The position numbers and the translations under genes are program-made. Of a DNA stretch of 64,000 nt, positions 47,230-55,793 are shown in pieces. The notes under the pieces are model-generated. The model saw only the letters and a list, made by a program, of their open reading frames with translations. It ran no database searches and was not told the DNA's origin. This DNA is from Flavobacterium aestivum (lineage in GTDB: Bacteria > Bacteroidota > Bacteroidia > Flavobacteriales > Flavobacteriaceae). Location: NCBI RefSeq assembly GCF_026870175.2, contig NZ_CP113977.2, positions 992,001-1,056,000 of the forward strand. The letters run 5' to 3'. How positions within the stretch are numbered: the stretch's first letter is position 1; every line of letters starts with the position of its first letter.

Positions 47230-47985
47230 ATGCAATTACCAAATAATAAAAAAATCTATTTCGCCTCCGATCAGCATTTTGGTGCACCAACTCCAGAACT
47301 TAGTCTTCCAAGAGAGCAAAAGTTTGTGGCTTGGCTTGATGAAGTAAAAGGAGATGCGGAAGCTATATTTCTTTTAGGTGATTTATTTGATTTTTGGTTC
47401 GAATATAAAACCGTAATTCCTAAAGGATTTGTTCGTGTTTTGGGCAAATTGGCCGAAATTCGTGACAGCGGTATTCCTATTTATTTTTTTGTGGGTAACC
47501 ATGATTTATGGATGTCCGATTATTTTGAAACCGAGCTTAATATTCCTGTTTATCACGATAACAAAGAATTTACCTTTTGCAATAAGACCTTTTTAATAGG
47601 TCACGGAGATGGTAAAGGCCCGGGAGATTTGGGATATAAGCGCATGAAGAAAGTATTCACGAATCCTTTTTCTAAATGGCTTTTTAGATGGCTCCATCCA
47701 GATGTAGGAGTGAGTTTGGCACAATATCTATCGGTTAAAAATAAATTGATTTCGGGAGCCGAGGATGTGAAGTTTTTGGGTGACGAAAACGAATGGCTCA
47801 TACTTTATGCCAAGCGTAAACTAGAAACCAAACATTATAATTATTTTGTTTTTGGTCACCGTCATTTACCGATGATTAAATCGGTAGGGGAAAATTCAGA
47901 ATATGTGAATTTAGGAGATTGGATTACTTATTTTACCTACGGGGTCTTTGATGGAGAAACATTCGAGGTCAAAAAGTTTGAATAA
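47230..47985 (+). CDS. lpxH: UDP-2,3-diacylglucosamine diphosphatase family (LpxH-like)
   Basis: A calcineurin-like metallophosphoesterase that in lipid A synthesis cleaves UDP-2,3-diacylglucosamine to lipid X. Metal motifs: SDQHFG (D-x-H), GDLFDFWFEY, GNHDLW, GHGDG and FGHRHLP. Length 251 aa fits the Bacteroidetes LpxH group. It follows the queD-like gene by 14 bp, probably one transcript. Confidence 0.88.
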   Translation: MQLPNNKKIYFASDQHFGAPTPELSLPREQKFVAWLDEVKGDAEAIFLLGDLFDFWFEYKTVIPKGFVRVLGKLAEIRDSGIPIYFFVGNHDLWMSDYFETELNIPVYHDNKEFTFCNKTFLIGHGDGKGPGDLGYKRMKKVFTNPFSKWLFRWLHPDVGVSLAQYLSVKNKLISGAEDVKFLGDENEWLILYAKRKLETKHYNYFVFGHRHLPMIKSVGENSEYVNLGDWITYFTYGVFDGETFEVKKFE

Positions 47986-48038
47986 ACGCCACTAGTCTAA
48001 CTAGAACATGCTTATCGGTATCTTATAATGAAAATAAA

Positions 48039-48722
48039 ATGACAATAGGTGAAAATAAATTAGATAATCCCGTTTGGTATTCAATATCCGAAACTCATAA
48101 AGATTTTGGAATTGATTGCGGTACCATAAAATTTTATCACCCTGATTATTGTCCTTTTGGAGGCTTTATCGCTCTTGATGATATAGAAAACTCCATCTCT
48201 GAATATGCTAAATTAACAGACAGTTTTTTTATTATTGGGCAAAAACCAAATGTTCCCGATAATCTAAAATTGAATAATGAACTGGTTTGTTTGCAAATGA
48301 TCATTCGTGCCAAAATAGATGGAACTATCGAAGATAAGATTGTCAAATTGGAAGAGGAACATTTAGCAGATTTATTAGGATTGGTTAAAATTGTATATCC
48401 CGATTATTTTAAAAAGAAAACTTCCTCATTGGGGAATTATTATGGGATTTACAAAAACAATCAACTCGTTGCCGTAGCTGGAGAGCGAATGCAAATGGAT
48501 GAATATACCGAAGTAAGTGCCGTAATTACACACCCGGAGCATACAGGTAAAGGATATGCAAAGCAATTAGTCACTCATGTTGTTAATGCTATTTTCGAGC
48601 AAAATAAAACCCCATTCTTACATGTTGCTGAGTCTAATATTGGAGCAATTAAGTTGTATGAAAAATTAGGTTTTCAAACCAGGAAAAAAATAAGTGTTTG
48701 GAATATTGTTCCCAATTTTTAG
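48039..48722 (+). CDS. GNAT family N-acetyltransferase
   Basis: The C-terminal GNAT domain has the acetyl-CoA loop HPEHTGKGYAKQLV (~168-181) and the closing IGAIKLYEKLGFQTRKKI. The N-terminal ~100 residues are a less conserved domain (HPDYCPFGGFIALDD). Length 227 aa. Substrate unknown. Confidence 0.85.
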   Translation: MTIGENKLDNPVWYSISETHKDFGIDCGTIKFYHPDYCPFGGFIALDDIENSISEYAKLTDSFFIIGQKPNVPDNLKLNNELVCLQMIIRAKIDGTIEDKIVKLEEEHLADLLGLVKIVYPDYFKKKTSSLGNYYGIYKNNQLVAVAGERMQMDEYTEVSAVITHPEHTGKGYAKQLVTHVVNAIFEQNKTPFLHVAESNIGAIKLYEKLGFQTRKKISVWNIVPNF

Positions 48723-48936
48723 GGAGATAAATAACTCCATTAGCATGTTTTGGATAAAAACAGAACGTAAAGTGTTTAATTACAAATGCTTTAGGTTGTA
48801 AATAAATATGCGTATTTTTGATAGGAGTTATTATGCTTAATAATACACTTTAAATTTATCTAGATTATAACCCAATAACAGTTTCATAAAAAAAAATTAT
48901 ATATAAGTACTATAGTTCATCAGTAGACAAAAACTA

Positions 48937-49659
48937 ATGAAAGAGAATTTATTATATTATCATGTTTCAGATCATTTAAAGTCTTTAGAGAAGCATCTTT
49001 ATGCCTATTCGAAAGATAGAAAACCAAAACATCTTCATCTTTTGAGATTAGATATAAAGGTCACAAAAGCTTTATTCTCCTTTGCAGAAGACTTGTATAA
49101 TGAGCCCTACAGCGCTATTGAATTGAAATCTGTATTTCAAAAAACGGGAGAAATAAGGGAAATCCAAATAATTAGTTCTTCTAAACATCTTCCGGGAAAA
49201 CTTATTCGTGAATTAAAAAAGAAAGAAAGTTTCTTAAGGAAACAGTTTCGAAAAGATATTCCTAAGTATATAAAATTTATAGAAAGTTTCCGTAAAGAAG
49301 TCAATTTACCATCGGCTCTGCCCGATAAACAAATAATTAAAGATTATTTCGAGAGTGGGTTGAAGAAAGCAAATCAAGATTTTCAGAATCAAGATAGGGA
49401 AGGGTTGCATCAATTTAGAAAGAGCATAAAGAAACTAATGTTTGTATATAACGTTTTGCCTAAAAAAATAAAAAAAGAAGTCAATTTAGATGAGCAACAT
49501 ATTAATAAATTGCAAGAGAAAGTAGGTAATTGGCATGATACTTATTCTTCTATTGAGTTTCTCTCGTATCAATCTTTTAAGAAAAAATCGGCTGAGTATA
49601 TTTCAAAGCTGAAACAAAAAGAAATGAGGCAATTTAATGCATTATTTGCAAATAGATAA
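48937..49659 (+). CDS. CHAD domain protein
   Basis: An all-helical protein of the CHAD group, which binds polyphosphate through conserved His and basic residues. Matching segments are KHLHLLRLDIKVTK (~30-43), LHQFRKSIKKL (~158-168) and VGNWHDTYSS (~190-199). It is very rich in Lys/Arg. No CYTH partner domain is fused or adjacent. Length 240 aa. Confidence 0.8.
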   Translation: MKENLLYYHVSDHLKSLEKHLYAYSKDRKPKHLHLLRLDIKVTKALFSFAEDLYNEPYSAIELKSVFQKTGEIREIQIISSSKHLPGKLIRELKKKESFLRKQFRKDIPKYIKFIESFRKEVNLPSALPDKQIIKDYFESGLKKANQDFQNQDREGLHQFRKSIKKLMFVYNVLPKKIKKEVNLDEQHINKLQEKVGNWHDTYSSIEFLSYQSFKKKSAEYISKLKQKEMRQFNALFANR

Positions 49660-49668
49660 GACATTAAT

Positions 49669-49710
49669 AACAATCCCCTTAACATTCAAATAAATGCTAA
49701 GGGGATTGTT
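49669..49710. terminator. Bidirectional terminator between CHAD and MFS genes
   Basis: AACAATCCCCTTA (49669-49681) and TAAGGGGATTGTT (49698-49710) form a perfect 13-bp stem between convergent genes. Confidence 0.88.
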
Positions 49711-49747
49711 TGTTTTCTATTTAAAATAAATAATTTATAACTTTATG

Positions 49748-51016
49748 TTATTCATGTTTTTCATGCTCTTCTAAATCTTTCTGTAAATCTAATTTTCTAA
49801 ATTCAGGAGATATAAAACCAGTGAAAAGTACAATAAGAAGCGTCATGCTACCACCAAAGACTACAGCAGGAACAGTTCCCATTAGTTTTGCAGTCAATCC
49901 ACTTTCAAAAGCTCCCAGCTCATTTGAAGAACCTACAAATATAGAATTTACAGAGGCTACACGACCTCGCATGTGATCGGGAGTTTTGAGTTGTAAAATG
50001 GTTTGTCGAATAACCATAGAAATCCCATCAACAACCCCACTGAAAAATAGAGCCAAAAGCGAAATCCAAAAACTTGTAGAAAGACCAAATATGATGATGC
50101 ATACTCCAAATAGGAAGATGGCGGTCAATAATTTCATCCCGGCATTTTTATTCAAAGGAACATAGGCTGCAAAAAACATGGTCAAAATGGCGCCAACTGC
50201 CGGTGCAGCTCTTAAAAATCCAAATCCTTGAGGGCCTACTTTCAAGATGTCTAAAGCAAAAATAGGTAATAATGCGACTGCTCCTCCAAACAAAACTGCA
50301 GCCATATCAAGGGTTAAAGCATTTAAAATAGACTTGTTGTTATAAACAAATTTGACTCCCTCTTTTAAACTGTCCATAACAGGTTCACCAATCTTTGGAT
50401 TCAAAATGGGCTTCTTTTTAATTTGAGTAAGTATTATTAAAGCAAAAATAGAGCATGCAAGAACTAAACTCATAGACCAGTGAACTCCGATCAAGTGAAT
50501 AGAAAAACCTGCGACTGCAGGTCCCACCACAGCTCCTACTTGCCAAACTGAACTACTCCAAGTAGCTGCGTTTGAATAGGCTTTTTTAGGAACAATTAAT
50601 GCTAAAAGAGAGAAAACAGTAGGGCCTAAAAATGAACGAACAATTCCGCCAAAGAACACTAAGAAATAAATCGTATATAGAATAGTAGTTGTAGGTAAAC
50701 CAGAGTTTATTTCTGGCCAAGTGATTAAAAACAATCCTAGACTAATTACTGAAAATCCCAGAATACATTTGGATAAAAGACCTTTTTTTTCATTTTGATC
50801 AACAACATGTCCGGCAAATAATGATACTGCTATGGCTGGAATAATTTCCATTAAGCCAATGATCCCTAGGGATAAAGCGTTTTTTGTAATTCTATAGACT
50901 TCCCATTCAATAATAATGAACTGCATGGACCAAGCAAAAACCATGGCAAAACGAATAAGCAAGAAGGTGTTAAATTCCTTAAATCGGAGGGCTGCATAGG
51001 GGTCATTTTTCTTCAT
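49748..51016 (-). CDS. MFS transporter, DHA3/EntS-like exporter
   Basis: A twelve-helix inner-membrane permease. FAGHVVDQNEKKGLLSKC (loop 2-3) and RQTILQLKTPDHMRGRVASV (loop 10-11) match the DHA3 drug/siderophore exporter group. Length 422 aa. It lies 11 bp after recJ and may be co-transcribed. Substrate unknown. Confidence 0.85.
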   Translation of the reverse strand: MKKNDPYAALRFKEFNTFLLIRFAMVFAWSMQFIIIEWEVYRITKNALSLGIIGLMEIIPAIAVSLFAGHVVDQNEKKGLLSKCILGFSVISLGLFLITWPEINSGLPTTTILYTIYFLVFFGGIVRSFLGPTVFSLLALIVPKKAYSNAATWSSSVWQVGAVVGPAVAGFSIHLIGVHWSMSLVLACSIFALIILTQIKKKPILNPKIGEPVMDSLKEGVKFVYNNKSILNALTLDMAAVLFGGAVALLPIFALDILKVGPQGFGFLRAAPAVGAILTMFFAAYVPLNKNAGMKLLTAIFLFGVCIIIFGLSTSFWISLLALFFSGVVDGISMVIRQTILQLKTPDHMRGRVASVNSIFVGSSNELGAFESGLTAKLMGTVPAVVFGGSMTLLIVLFTGFISPEFRKLDLQKDLEEHEKHE

Positions 51017-51027
51017 AATAAATTCTA

Positions 51028-52716
51028 TTATTTAATGTCTTTTAATCGTAATTGAATGCTCACTTTGTCATTCCATTCATTTTCATCGATGCAATATACG
51101 GCATCAAATTCTTTTTGATTACTAGCTAAATCTTTTTTATTACCTAGTCCAAAACCAATGGCATTAATACCTTCGGAGTTATTTTGTTTTACAAATAGTT
51201 TTAAATGCTCATCCTCAGAACCTAGTGTTTTGGCATAACCAGTGTCTTTTATTTTTTTGGTTAAAAAAACGGGGGTCATATTTAATGGACCAAAAGGTTC
51301 GAATTGTTTTAGAATTCGGATTAATTTAGGAGAAATATCGTCAAAATTAATTTCGGCATCGATTGTGATTTCTGGAATTAATTGATCAGGTTGTATAGTT
51401 TGTTTGACAATTTTTTCAAAAGCATTTTTAAAGTTTTGATAGTTTTCTTCTTTTAAAGTCATTCCAGCAGCGTACATGTGTCCTCCAAATTGTTCTAGAT
51501 GTTCGGAACATGCTTCTAATGCATTGTATACGTCAAACCCTTTTACGGAACGTGCTGAAGCAGCATATTTATCGCCACTTTTAGTAAAAACCAATGTGGG
51601 ACGATAATAAGTTTCAATAAGTCTGGAAGCCACAATACCAATTACACCTTTGTGCCAATCTTCTTGAAAAACTACCGAAGTGAAATTTTTCTCTTCTTGA
51701 TTTTGGGTTATTTGTAAAAGCGCTTCTTTGGTTATTTGTTTGTCTAAGCCTTTTCGATCTGAGTTGTATTGTTCTATTTCAGAAGCAAATTGTTGGACTT
51801 GTTCAAAATCAAATTCAGTTAGTAGTTCTACAGCGTGATTGCCGTGCTTGATGCGACCTGCTGCATTAATTCGAGGGGCAATTATAAATACAACATCAGT
51901 AATGTCCAGTATTTTCTTTTTTACTTGATGTACTAATGCTTTGATTCCTGGTCTTGGTTCAGTATTAATAACCTGTAACCCAAAATAGGCCAATACTCGG
52001 TTTTCACCAGTCATGGGAACGATATCTGCTGCGATTGCTGTAGCGACCAAATCAAGGTACAATACAAGATCGTCTATAGTTTGGTTTCTATTGGCTCCTA
52101 GTGCCTGAATGAGTTTAAACCCTACGCCACAGCCGCATAATTCATCATAAGGATATTGGCAATCTTCTCGTTTTGGATCCAGAACTGCAATAGCCTCTGG
52201 TAAAACTGCTCCGGGTCTGTGGTGATCGCAAATGATGAAATCAATATTTCGTTCTTTTGCGTAAGCGACATGATCTATAGATTTAATCCCGCAATCTAGA
52301 GCTATGATAAGTGAAAATCCGTTGTCATCAGCAAAATCAATTCCTTTGTAAGAGACACCATAACCTTCGGTATACCGATCAGGAATATAGGTGGCAATAT
52401 TAGGGTAATAGGTTTTTAAATAAGAAGAAACAAGAGAAACAGCCGTGGTTCCATCAACGTCATAATCTCCAAATATGAGAATGTTTTCTTGATTTGCAAT
52501 GGCTTTCTCGATGCGTTCGACAGCTTTATCCATATCTTTCATTAGATAAGGATCATGTAAATCATTTAAACTTGGTCTGAAAAAAAGTTTAGCTTCTTCA
52601 AAAGTCTCGATTCCTCTTTGTATTAATAGAGTTGCGATGAATTCTTCTACATTCAAAACTTGAGCTAAGTGCTTTATTTTTTCTTCAGCGGGTTTTGGCT
52701 TAATGGTCCAACGCAT
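51028..52716 (-). CDS. recJ: Single-stranded-DNA-specific exonuclease RecJ
   Basis: A 5'-3' ssDNA exonuclease in recombination and repair. DHH-family motifs: GDYDVDGTT (~87), ALDCGIKS, ICDHHRPG (~159) and GCGVGFK; later INAAGRIKHGNHA and the DHHA1 glycine region GGHMYAAGM. Length 562 aa is normal. Two other recombination proteins (AddA/AddB-like) are encoded elsewhere in the window. Confidence 0.95.
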   Translation of the reverse strand: MRWTIKPKPAEEKIKHLAQVLNVEEFIATLLIQRGIETFEEAKLFFRPSLNDLHDPYLMKDMDKAVERIEKAIANQENILIFGDYDVDGTTAVSLVSSYLKTYYPNIATYIPDRYTEGYGVSYKGIDFADDNGFSLIIALDCGIKSIDHVAYAKERNIDFIICDHHRPGAVLPEAIAVLDPKREDCQYPYDELCGCGVGFKLIQALGANRNQTIDDLVLYLDLVATAIAADIVPMTGENRVLAYFGLQVINTEPRPGIKALVHQVKKKILDITDVVFIIAPRINAAGRIKHGNHAVELLTEFDFEQVQQFASEIEQYNSDRKGLDKQITKEALLQITQNQEEKNFTSVVFQEDWHKGVIGIVASRLIETYYRPTLVFTKSGDKYAASARSVKGFDVYNALEACSEHLEQFGGHMYAAGMTLKEENYQNFKNAFEKIVKQTIQPDQLIPEITIDAEINFDDISPKLIRILKQFEPFGPLNMTPVFLTKKIKDTGYAKTLGSEDEHLKLFVKQNNSEGINAIGFGLGNKKDLASNQKEFDAVYCIDENEWNDKVSIQLRLKDIK

Positions 52717-52757
52717 TTGATTGTTGATTTTTGAATTAAGATTGATGATTATTGATT

Positions 52758-53102
52758 TTAATTCAAAAGCAGAGCTTCTCCTTCAAACTGAATTCCATCC
52801 CAACCTGTTTTCATGAAGTTGCGAATGTTTTGATGATTGGTTCCATTAGGATCTCCCAAAACTTCTTCAAAATAATAAGCTCCAAAACAGGCTAATGTTT
52901 CATCAACGGATAATTTTTGCAATAGCGCAAAAGTAAATAGTTTACAAGATCCTGAGTTTTCTCCGGCTGCATTATGTTGTTCTCCGTTTTGGAACGGGGT
53001 TGGCGTAAACGTGTAGTTTTCTTCTATTGTTGCAATTGTTTCTGCAAATGTTATAGCGGTTGGAGTTTGTTTTAGTTTGTCTAAAAAGGTATTGATGGTC
53101 AT
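52758..53102 (-). CDS. HopJ family protein
   Basis: 114 aa matching the HopJ family, named after a Pseudomonas effector but widespread in bacteria with no type III secretion. Visible features: YTFTPTPFQNGEQHNAAG, SCKLFTFALLQKL, and FGAYYFEEVLGDPNGTNHQN. No signal peptide. No secretion genes nearby, so an effector role is not supported. It sits between rsmI and recJ. Confidence 0.82.
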   Translation of the reverse strand: MTINTFLDKLKQTPTAITFAETIATIEENYTFTPTPFQNGEQHNAAGENSGSCKLFTFALLQKLSVDETLACFGAYYFEEVLGDPNGTNHQNIRNFMKTGWDGIQFEGEALLLN

Positions 53103-53112
53103 ATTGATATAT

Positions 53113-53826
53113 TTATTCTTCTTTTTGAAATTTGTTTTTCTTGGCTTCTTTTACAATTGTTTTTCCAGCCACAACTACGACTATTTCACCACGCGGAGCT
53201 GTTTTTTCAAAATGGGTTAACACTTCGCGTGCTGTTCCCCGTACATTTTCTTCGTGTAGTTTTGATAATTCTCTACAAACACAAATGGAGCGGTCTTCGC
53301 CAAAGTAGGTAATAAATTCGGCTAAAGTTTTAACCAACTTATGTGGGGAAACATACAAAATCATGGTTCGGGTTTCCTCAGCTAGTTCCAAATAACGGGT
53401 TTGTCTTCCTTTTTTTTCGGGTAAGAAACCTTCAAAAACAAATTTGTCATTGGGTAATCCGCTATTGACTAATGCCGGTACAAAAGCCGTTGCACCGGGC
53501 AAACATTCTACGGCTATTCCGTTTTCGATACAGGCTCGGGTTAGCAAAAAACCAGGATCTGAAATAGCTGGTGTTCCTGCATCAGATATTAAAGCTATTG
53601 TTTCTCCAGCTTTCAATCTTGAAATTAAATTCTCGATTGTTTTGTGCTCGTTATGCATGTGATGACTGTGCATATGTGTGCCAATCTCGAAATGTTTGAG
53701 CAATTTCCCACTTGTTCTAGTGTCTTCCGCTAGAATTAAATCTACTTCTTTTAGGATTCTGATGGCACGAAAAGTCATGTCTTCGAGGTTACCAATAGGA
53801 GTAGGGACTATATATAATTTTGACAT
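53113..53826 (-). CDS. rsmI: 16S rRNA (cytidine(1402)-2'-O)-methyltransferase
   Basis: Methylates C1402 of 16S rRNA using SAM. Tetrapyrrole-methylase fold: PTPIGNLEDMTFRAI (~8-22), ILAEDTRTSGKLL, ALISDAGTPAISDPG and YVSPHKL. Length 237 aa fits family members lacking a C-terminal extension. It lies 10 bp before the HopJ-like gene. Confidence 0.95.
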   Translation of the reverse strand: MSKLYIVPTPIGNLEDMTFRAIRILKEVDLILAEDTRTSGKLLKHFEIGTHMHSHHMHNEHKTIENLISRLKAGETIALISDAGTPAISDPGFLLTRACIENGIAVECLPGATAFVPALVNSGLPNDKFVFEGFLPEKKGRQTRYLELAEETRTMILYVSPHKLVKTLAEFITYFGEDRSICVCRELSKLHEENVRGTAREVLTHFEKTAPRGEIVVVVAGKTIVKEAKKNKFQKEE

Positions 53827-53889
53827 TTTTACTGCTTAAAGAGAGTGTTTAATGGAATATAAAATTGGAATACAAAAGAATATCAGTAC

Positions 53890-54927
53890 TTAAAATGACA
53901 AGAATTTCTTTTCTATAATTTCCATAAAACGATTTTCAAAATCCTCTTTTCCTGCCCAATTGTTGTAATCAGGCTTTACCATTTCATCGATAAAAGCCTT
54001 GGTTTCCTGAAAAGTATCAAAAGTGATTAACTGGCTTAGTACACGATTGTAATCTTCAGTGTTGCCACCAAAAAGATGTTTTACAAAAGCAATTCTGTCG
54101 TTTAATCCAATTGAAATTCCTTTTGCTAATTTATCATTTAATGTAATGGATTTTGGCTCTTCTCTTTCCAAAACCTGTTGATTGGAGCTCGATATAGGTT
54201 CTGATTGAAAACCAAAAGACATTGGGGTTTTATCAATTGTCTTGTTTTCTAAAGTTTGCTCAAGGGTTGACCTTTTTACAAATTGTGGCTCGGTATAATT
54301 CCCTCCCAAAAGATCTTCAAACGAAATTTGTACAGCTTCTGTTTTCTTTGAGAGTTCTTCGGATTTTACTTCTTCAGTTTTTTCTTCAATAACAGATTTT
54401 GTCTCTTCAATCGGTTCTTCATCGTTTGTAACAGAATCTTCTGTTTCATCTAATTCAGAGATAGGCTGATCTTCTGTAGAATCAGTTTCTATTGCTTGAT
54501 CTTCAGTTAATGCGCTATCTTCTTCCGATTTGATTTCCTCAATTTCTTTAGACTCAGCGTTAATCTCCTCAACAATTATAGGCTGCTCTTCGGTGATTAC
54601 CTCTTCTAAAGGCTCATTTGTAGTAATTTTGGTTTCAATGATTTCTTCTGTAGCAATTTCTTTTGTAACTATTTCGTCACTTTCAAAATTTCTTTGGAAT
54701 TCTGGTACTGCATCATTTTCGAAAACTTCTTCAATTTTCTCAATTATTTCAGCTTGGCCAATAGTAGGTTTTGGCTCTGCAAAATGATCTTCAACAAATC
54801 GTAAAACAGCTAGTTTTTCATATAACTTCTGTGTTTCTATATACAATTGGTTGATGTCTGATTTATTTTTTAGCTGTAATATTCTATGTGCAATGCTGAT
54901 TAAATCTGCTTCCAATTTTTTTTTCAT
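53890..54927 (-). CDS. Conserved flavobacterial protein with long acidic middle
   Basis: Not recognised as a named family. Residues ~1-70 are helical (ADLISIAHRILQLKNKSDIN). Residues ~75-205 are dominated by Glu with Thr, Ser and Ile, low-complexity and likely disordered. The C-terminus (~255-345) is ordered: GISIGLNDRIAFVKHLFGG, then NRVLSQLITFDTF and NWAGKEDFENRFMEI. No membrane segment or signal. It is divergent from tdk. Confidence 0.7.
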   Translation of the reverse strand: MKKKLEADLISIAHRILQLKNKSDINQLYIETQKLYEKLAVLRFVEDHFAEPKPTIGQAEIIEKIEEVFENDAVPEFQRNFESDEIVTKEIATEEIIETKITTNEPLEEVITEEQPIIVEEINAESKEIEEIKSEEDSALTEDQAIETDSTEDQPISELDETEDSVTNDEEPIEETKSVIEEKTEEVKSEELSKKTEAVQISFEDLLGGNYTEPQFVKRSTLEQTLENKTIDKTPMSFGFQSEPISSSNQQVLEREEPKSITLNDKLAKGISIGLNDRIAFVKHLFGGNTEDYNRVLSQLITFDTFQETKAFIDEMVKPDYNNWAGKEDFENRFMEIIEKKFLSF

Positions 54928-55044
54928 GACTTTCGAAATTATAAGGTGTACTGTCTTTGTAAAACTTGTTTATTGGTGATTTGTTAATGGGGGATTGTCC
55001 TTTTGTTGTTGGATTTTATTTTTGAAATAAGTCCTCCTAAATCT

Positions 55045-55072
55045 TTGATTTGATAAAAATTTTCTACTTTTG
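55045..55072 (+). promoter_or_regulatory. Promoter of tdk
   Basis: TTG (55045-55047), a 17-base spacer, and TACTTTTG (55065-55072). It predicts an ~85-nt leader holding two hairpins: GGTAAA/TTTACC (55079-55098) and TTTATTAC/GTAATAAA (55106-55130). Confidence 0.65.
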
Positions 55073-55163
55073 AGACAAGGTAAAAACAGATCTTTACCCA
55101 GTCGATTTATTACCGTTACAAAGTAATAAAAACTATTCATTTTTTAAGGCAGAAAAATACAAA

Positions 55164-55790
55164 ATGTTTCTCGAAAATACAGTAAATCAAAAAGAACAAT
55201 TTGGGTGGATTGAGGTTATTTGTGGATCAATGTTTTCGGGTAAAACCGAAGAGCTTATCCGTAGATTAAAACGAGCTCAATTTGCCAAGCAAAGGGTAGA
55301 AATATTTAAGCCTGCCATAGATACCCGCTATCATGACGAAATGGTTGTTTCACATGACAGTAATGAAATTCGATCTACACCAGTTCCAGCTGCAGCCAAT
55401 ATTTCTATTTTGGCACAAGGTTGTGATGTGATAGGGATTGATGAAGCCCAGTTTTTTGATGATGAAATCGTTACTGTTTGTAATGACCTCGCTAATCAGG
55501 GAATTAGGGTGATTGTAGCCGGTTTAGACATGGATTTTAAAGGAAATCCTTTTGGTCCTATGCCAGCACTTATGGCAACTGCAGAGTATGTTACTAAAGT
55601 ACATGCAATATGTACCAGAACAGGGAATCTTGCCCATTTTAGTTTTAGAAAAGCTGATAATGACAAGCTGGTAATGCTTGGGGAAACTGAGGAATACGAG
55701 CCCTTGAGCCGAGCGGCCTATTATCATGCGATGAAGAAAAATCTTGAAAAAGGGGAGAATAACGCCCCTGATAACAAAAACAAAGAGTAA
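55164..55790 (+). CDS. tdk: Thymidine kinase
   Basis: Salvages thymidine to dTMP with ATP. P-loop [12 protein letters not shown] (~20-31), Walker B region [11 protein letters not shown], lid segment [14 protein letters not shown] with a C-terminal substrate loop. Type II TK without an evident four-Cys zinc ribbon (only one Cys in the lid region). Length 208 aa. The next gene starts 4 bp later. Confidence 0.93.
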   Translation: MFLENTVNQKEQFGWIEVICGSMFSGKTEELIRRLKRAQFAKQRVEIFKPAIDTRYHDEMVVSHDSNEIRSTPVPAAANISILAQGCDVIGIDEAQFFDDEIVTVCNDLANQGIRVIVAGLDMDFKGNPFGPMPALMATAEYVTKVHAICTRTGNLAHFSFRKADNDKLVMLGETEEYEPLSRAAYYHAMKKNLEKGENNAPDNKNKE

Positions 55791-55793
55791 AAG

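Noticed and set aside
52758..53102. HopJ-like gene as a type III secreted effector
   Set aside because: No secretion genes or export signal nearby; the family is widespread in free-living bacteria.
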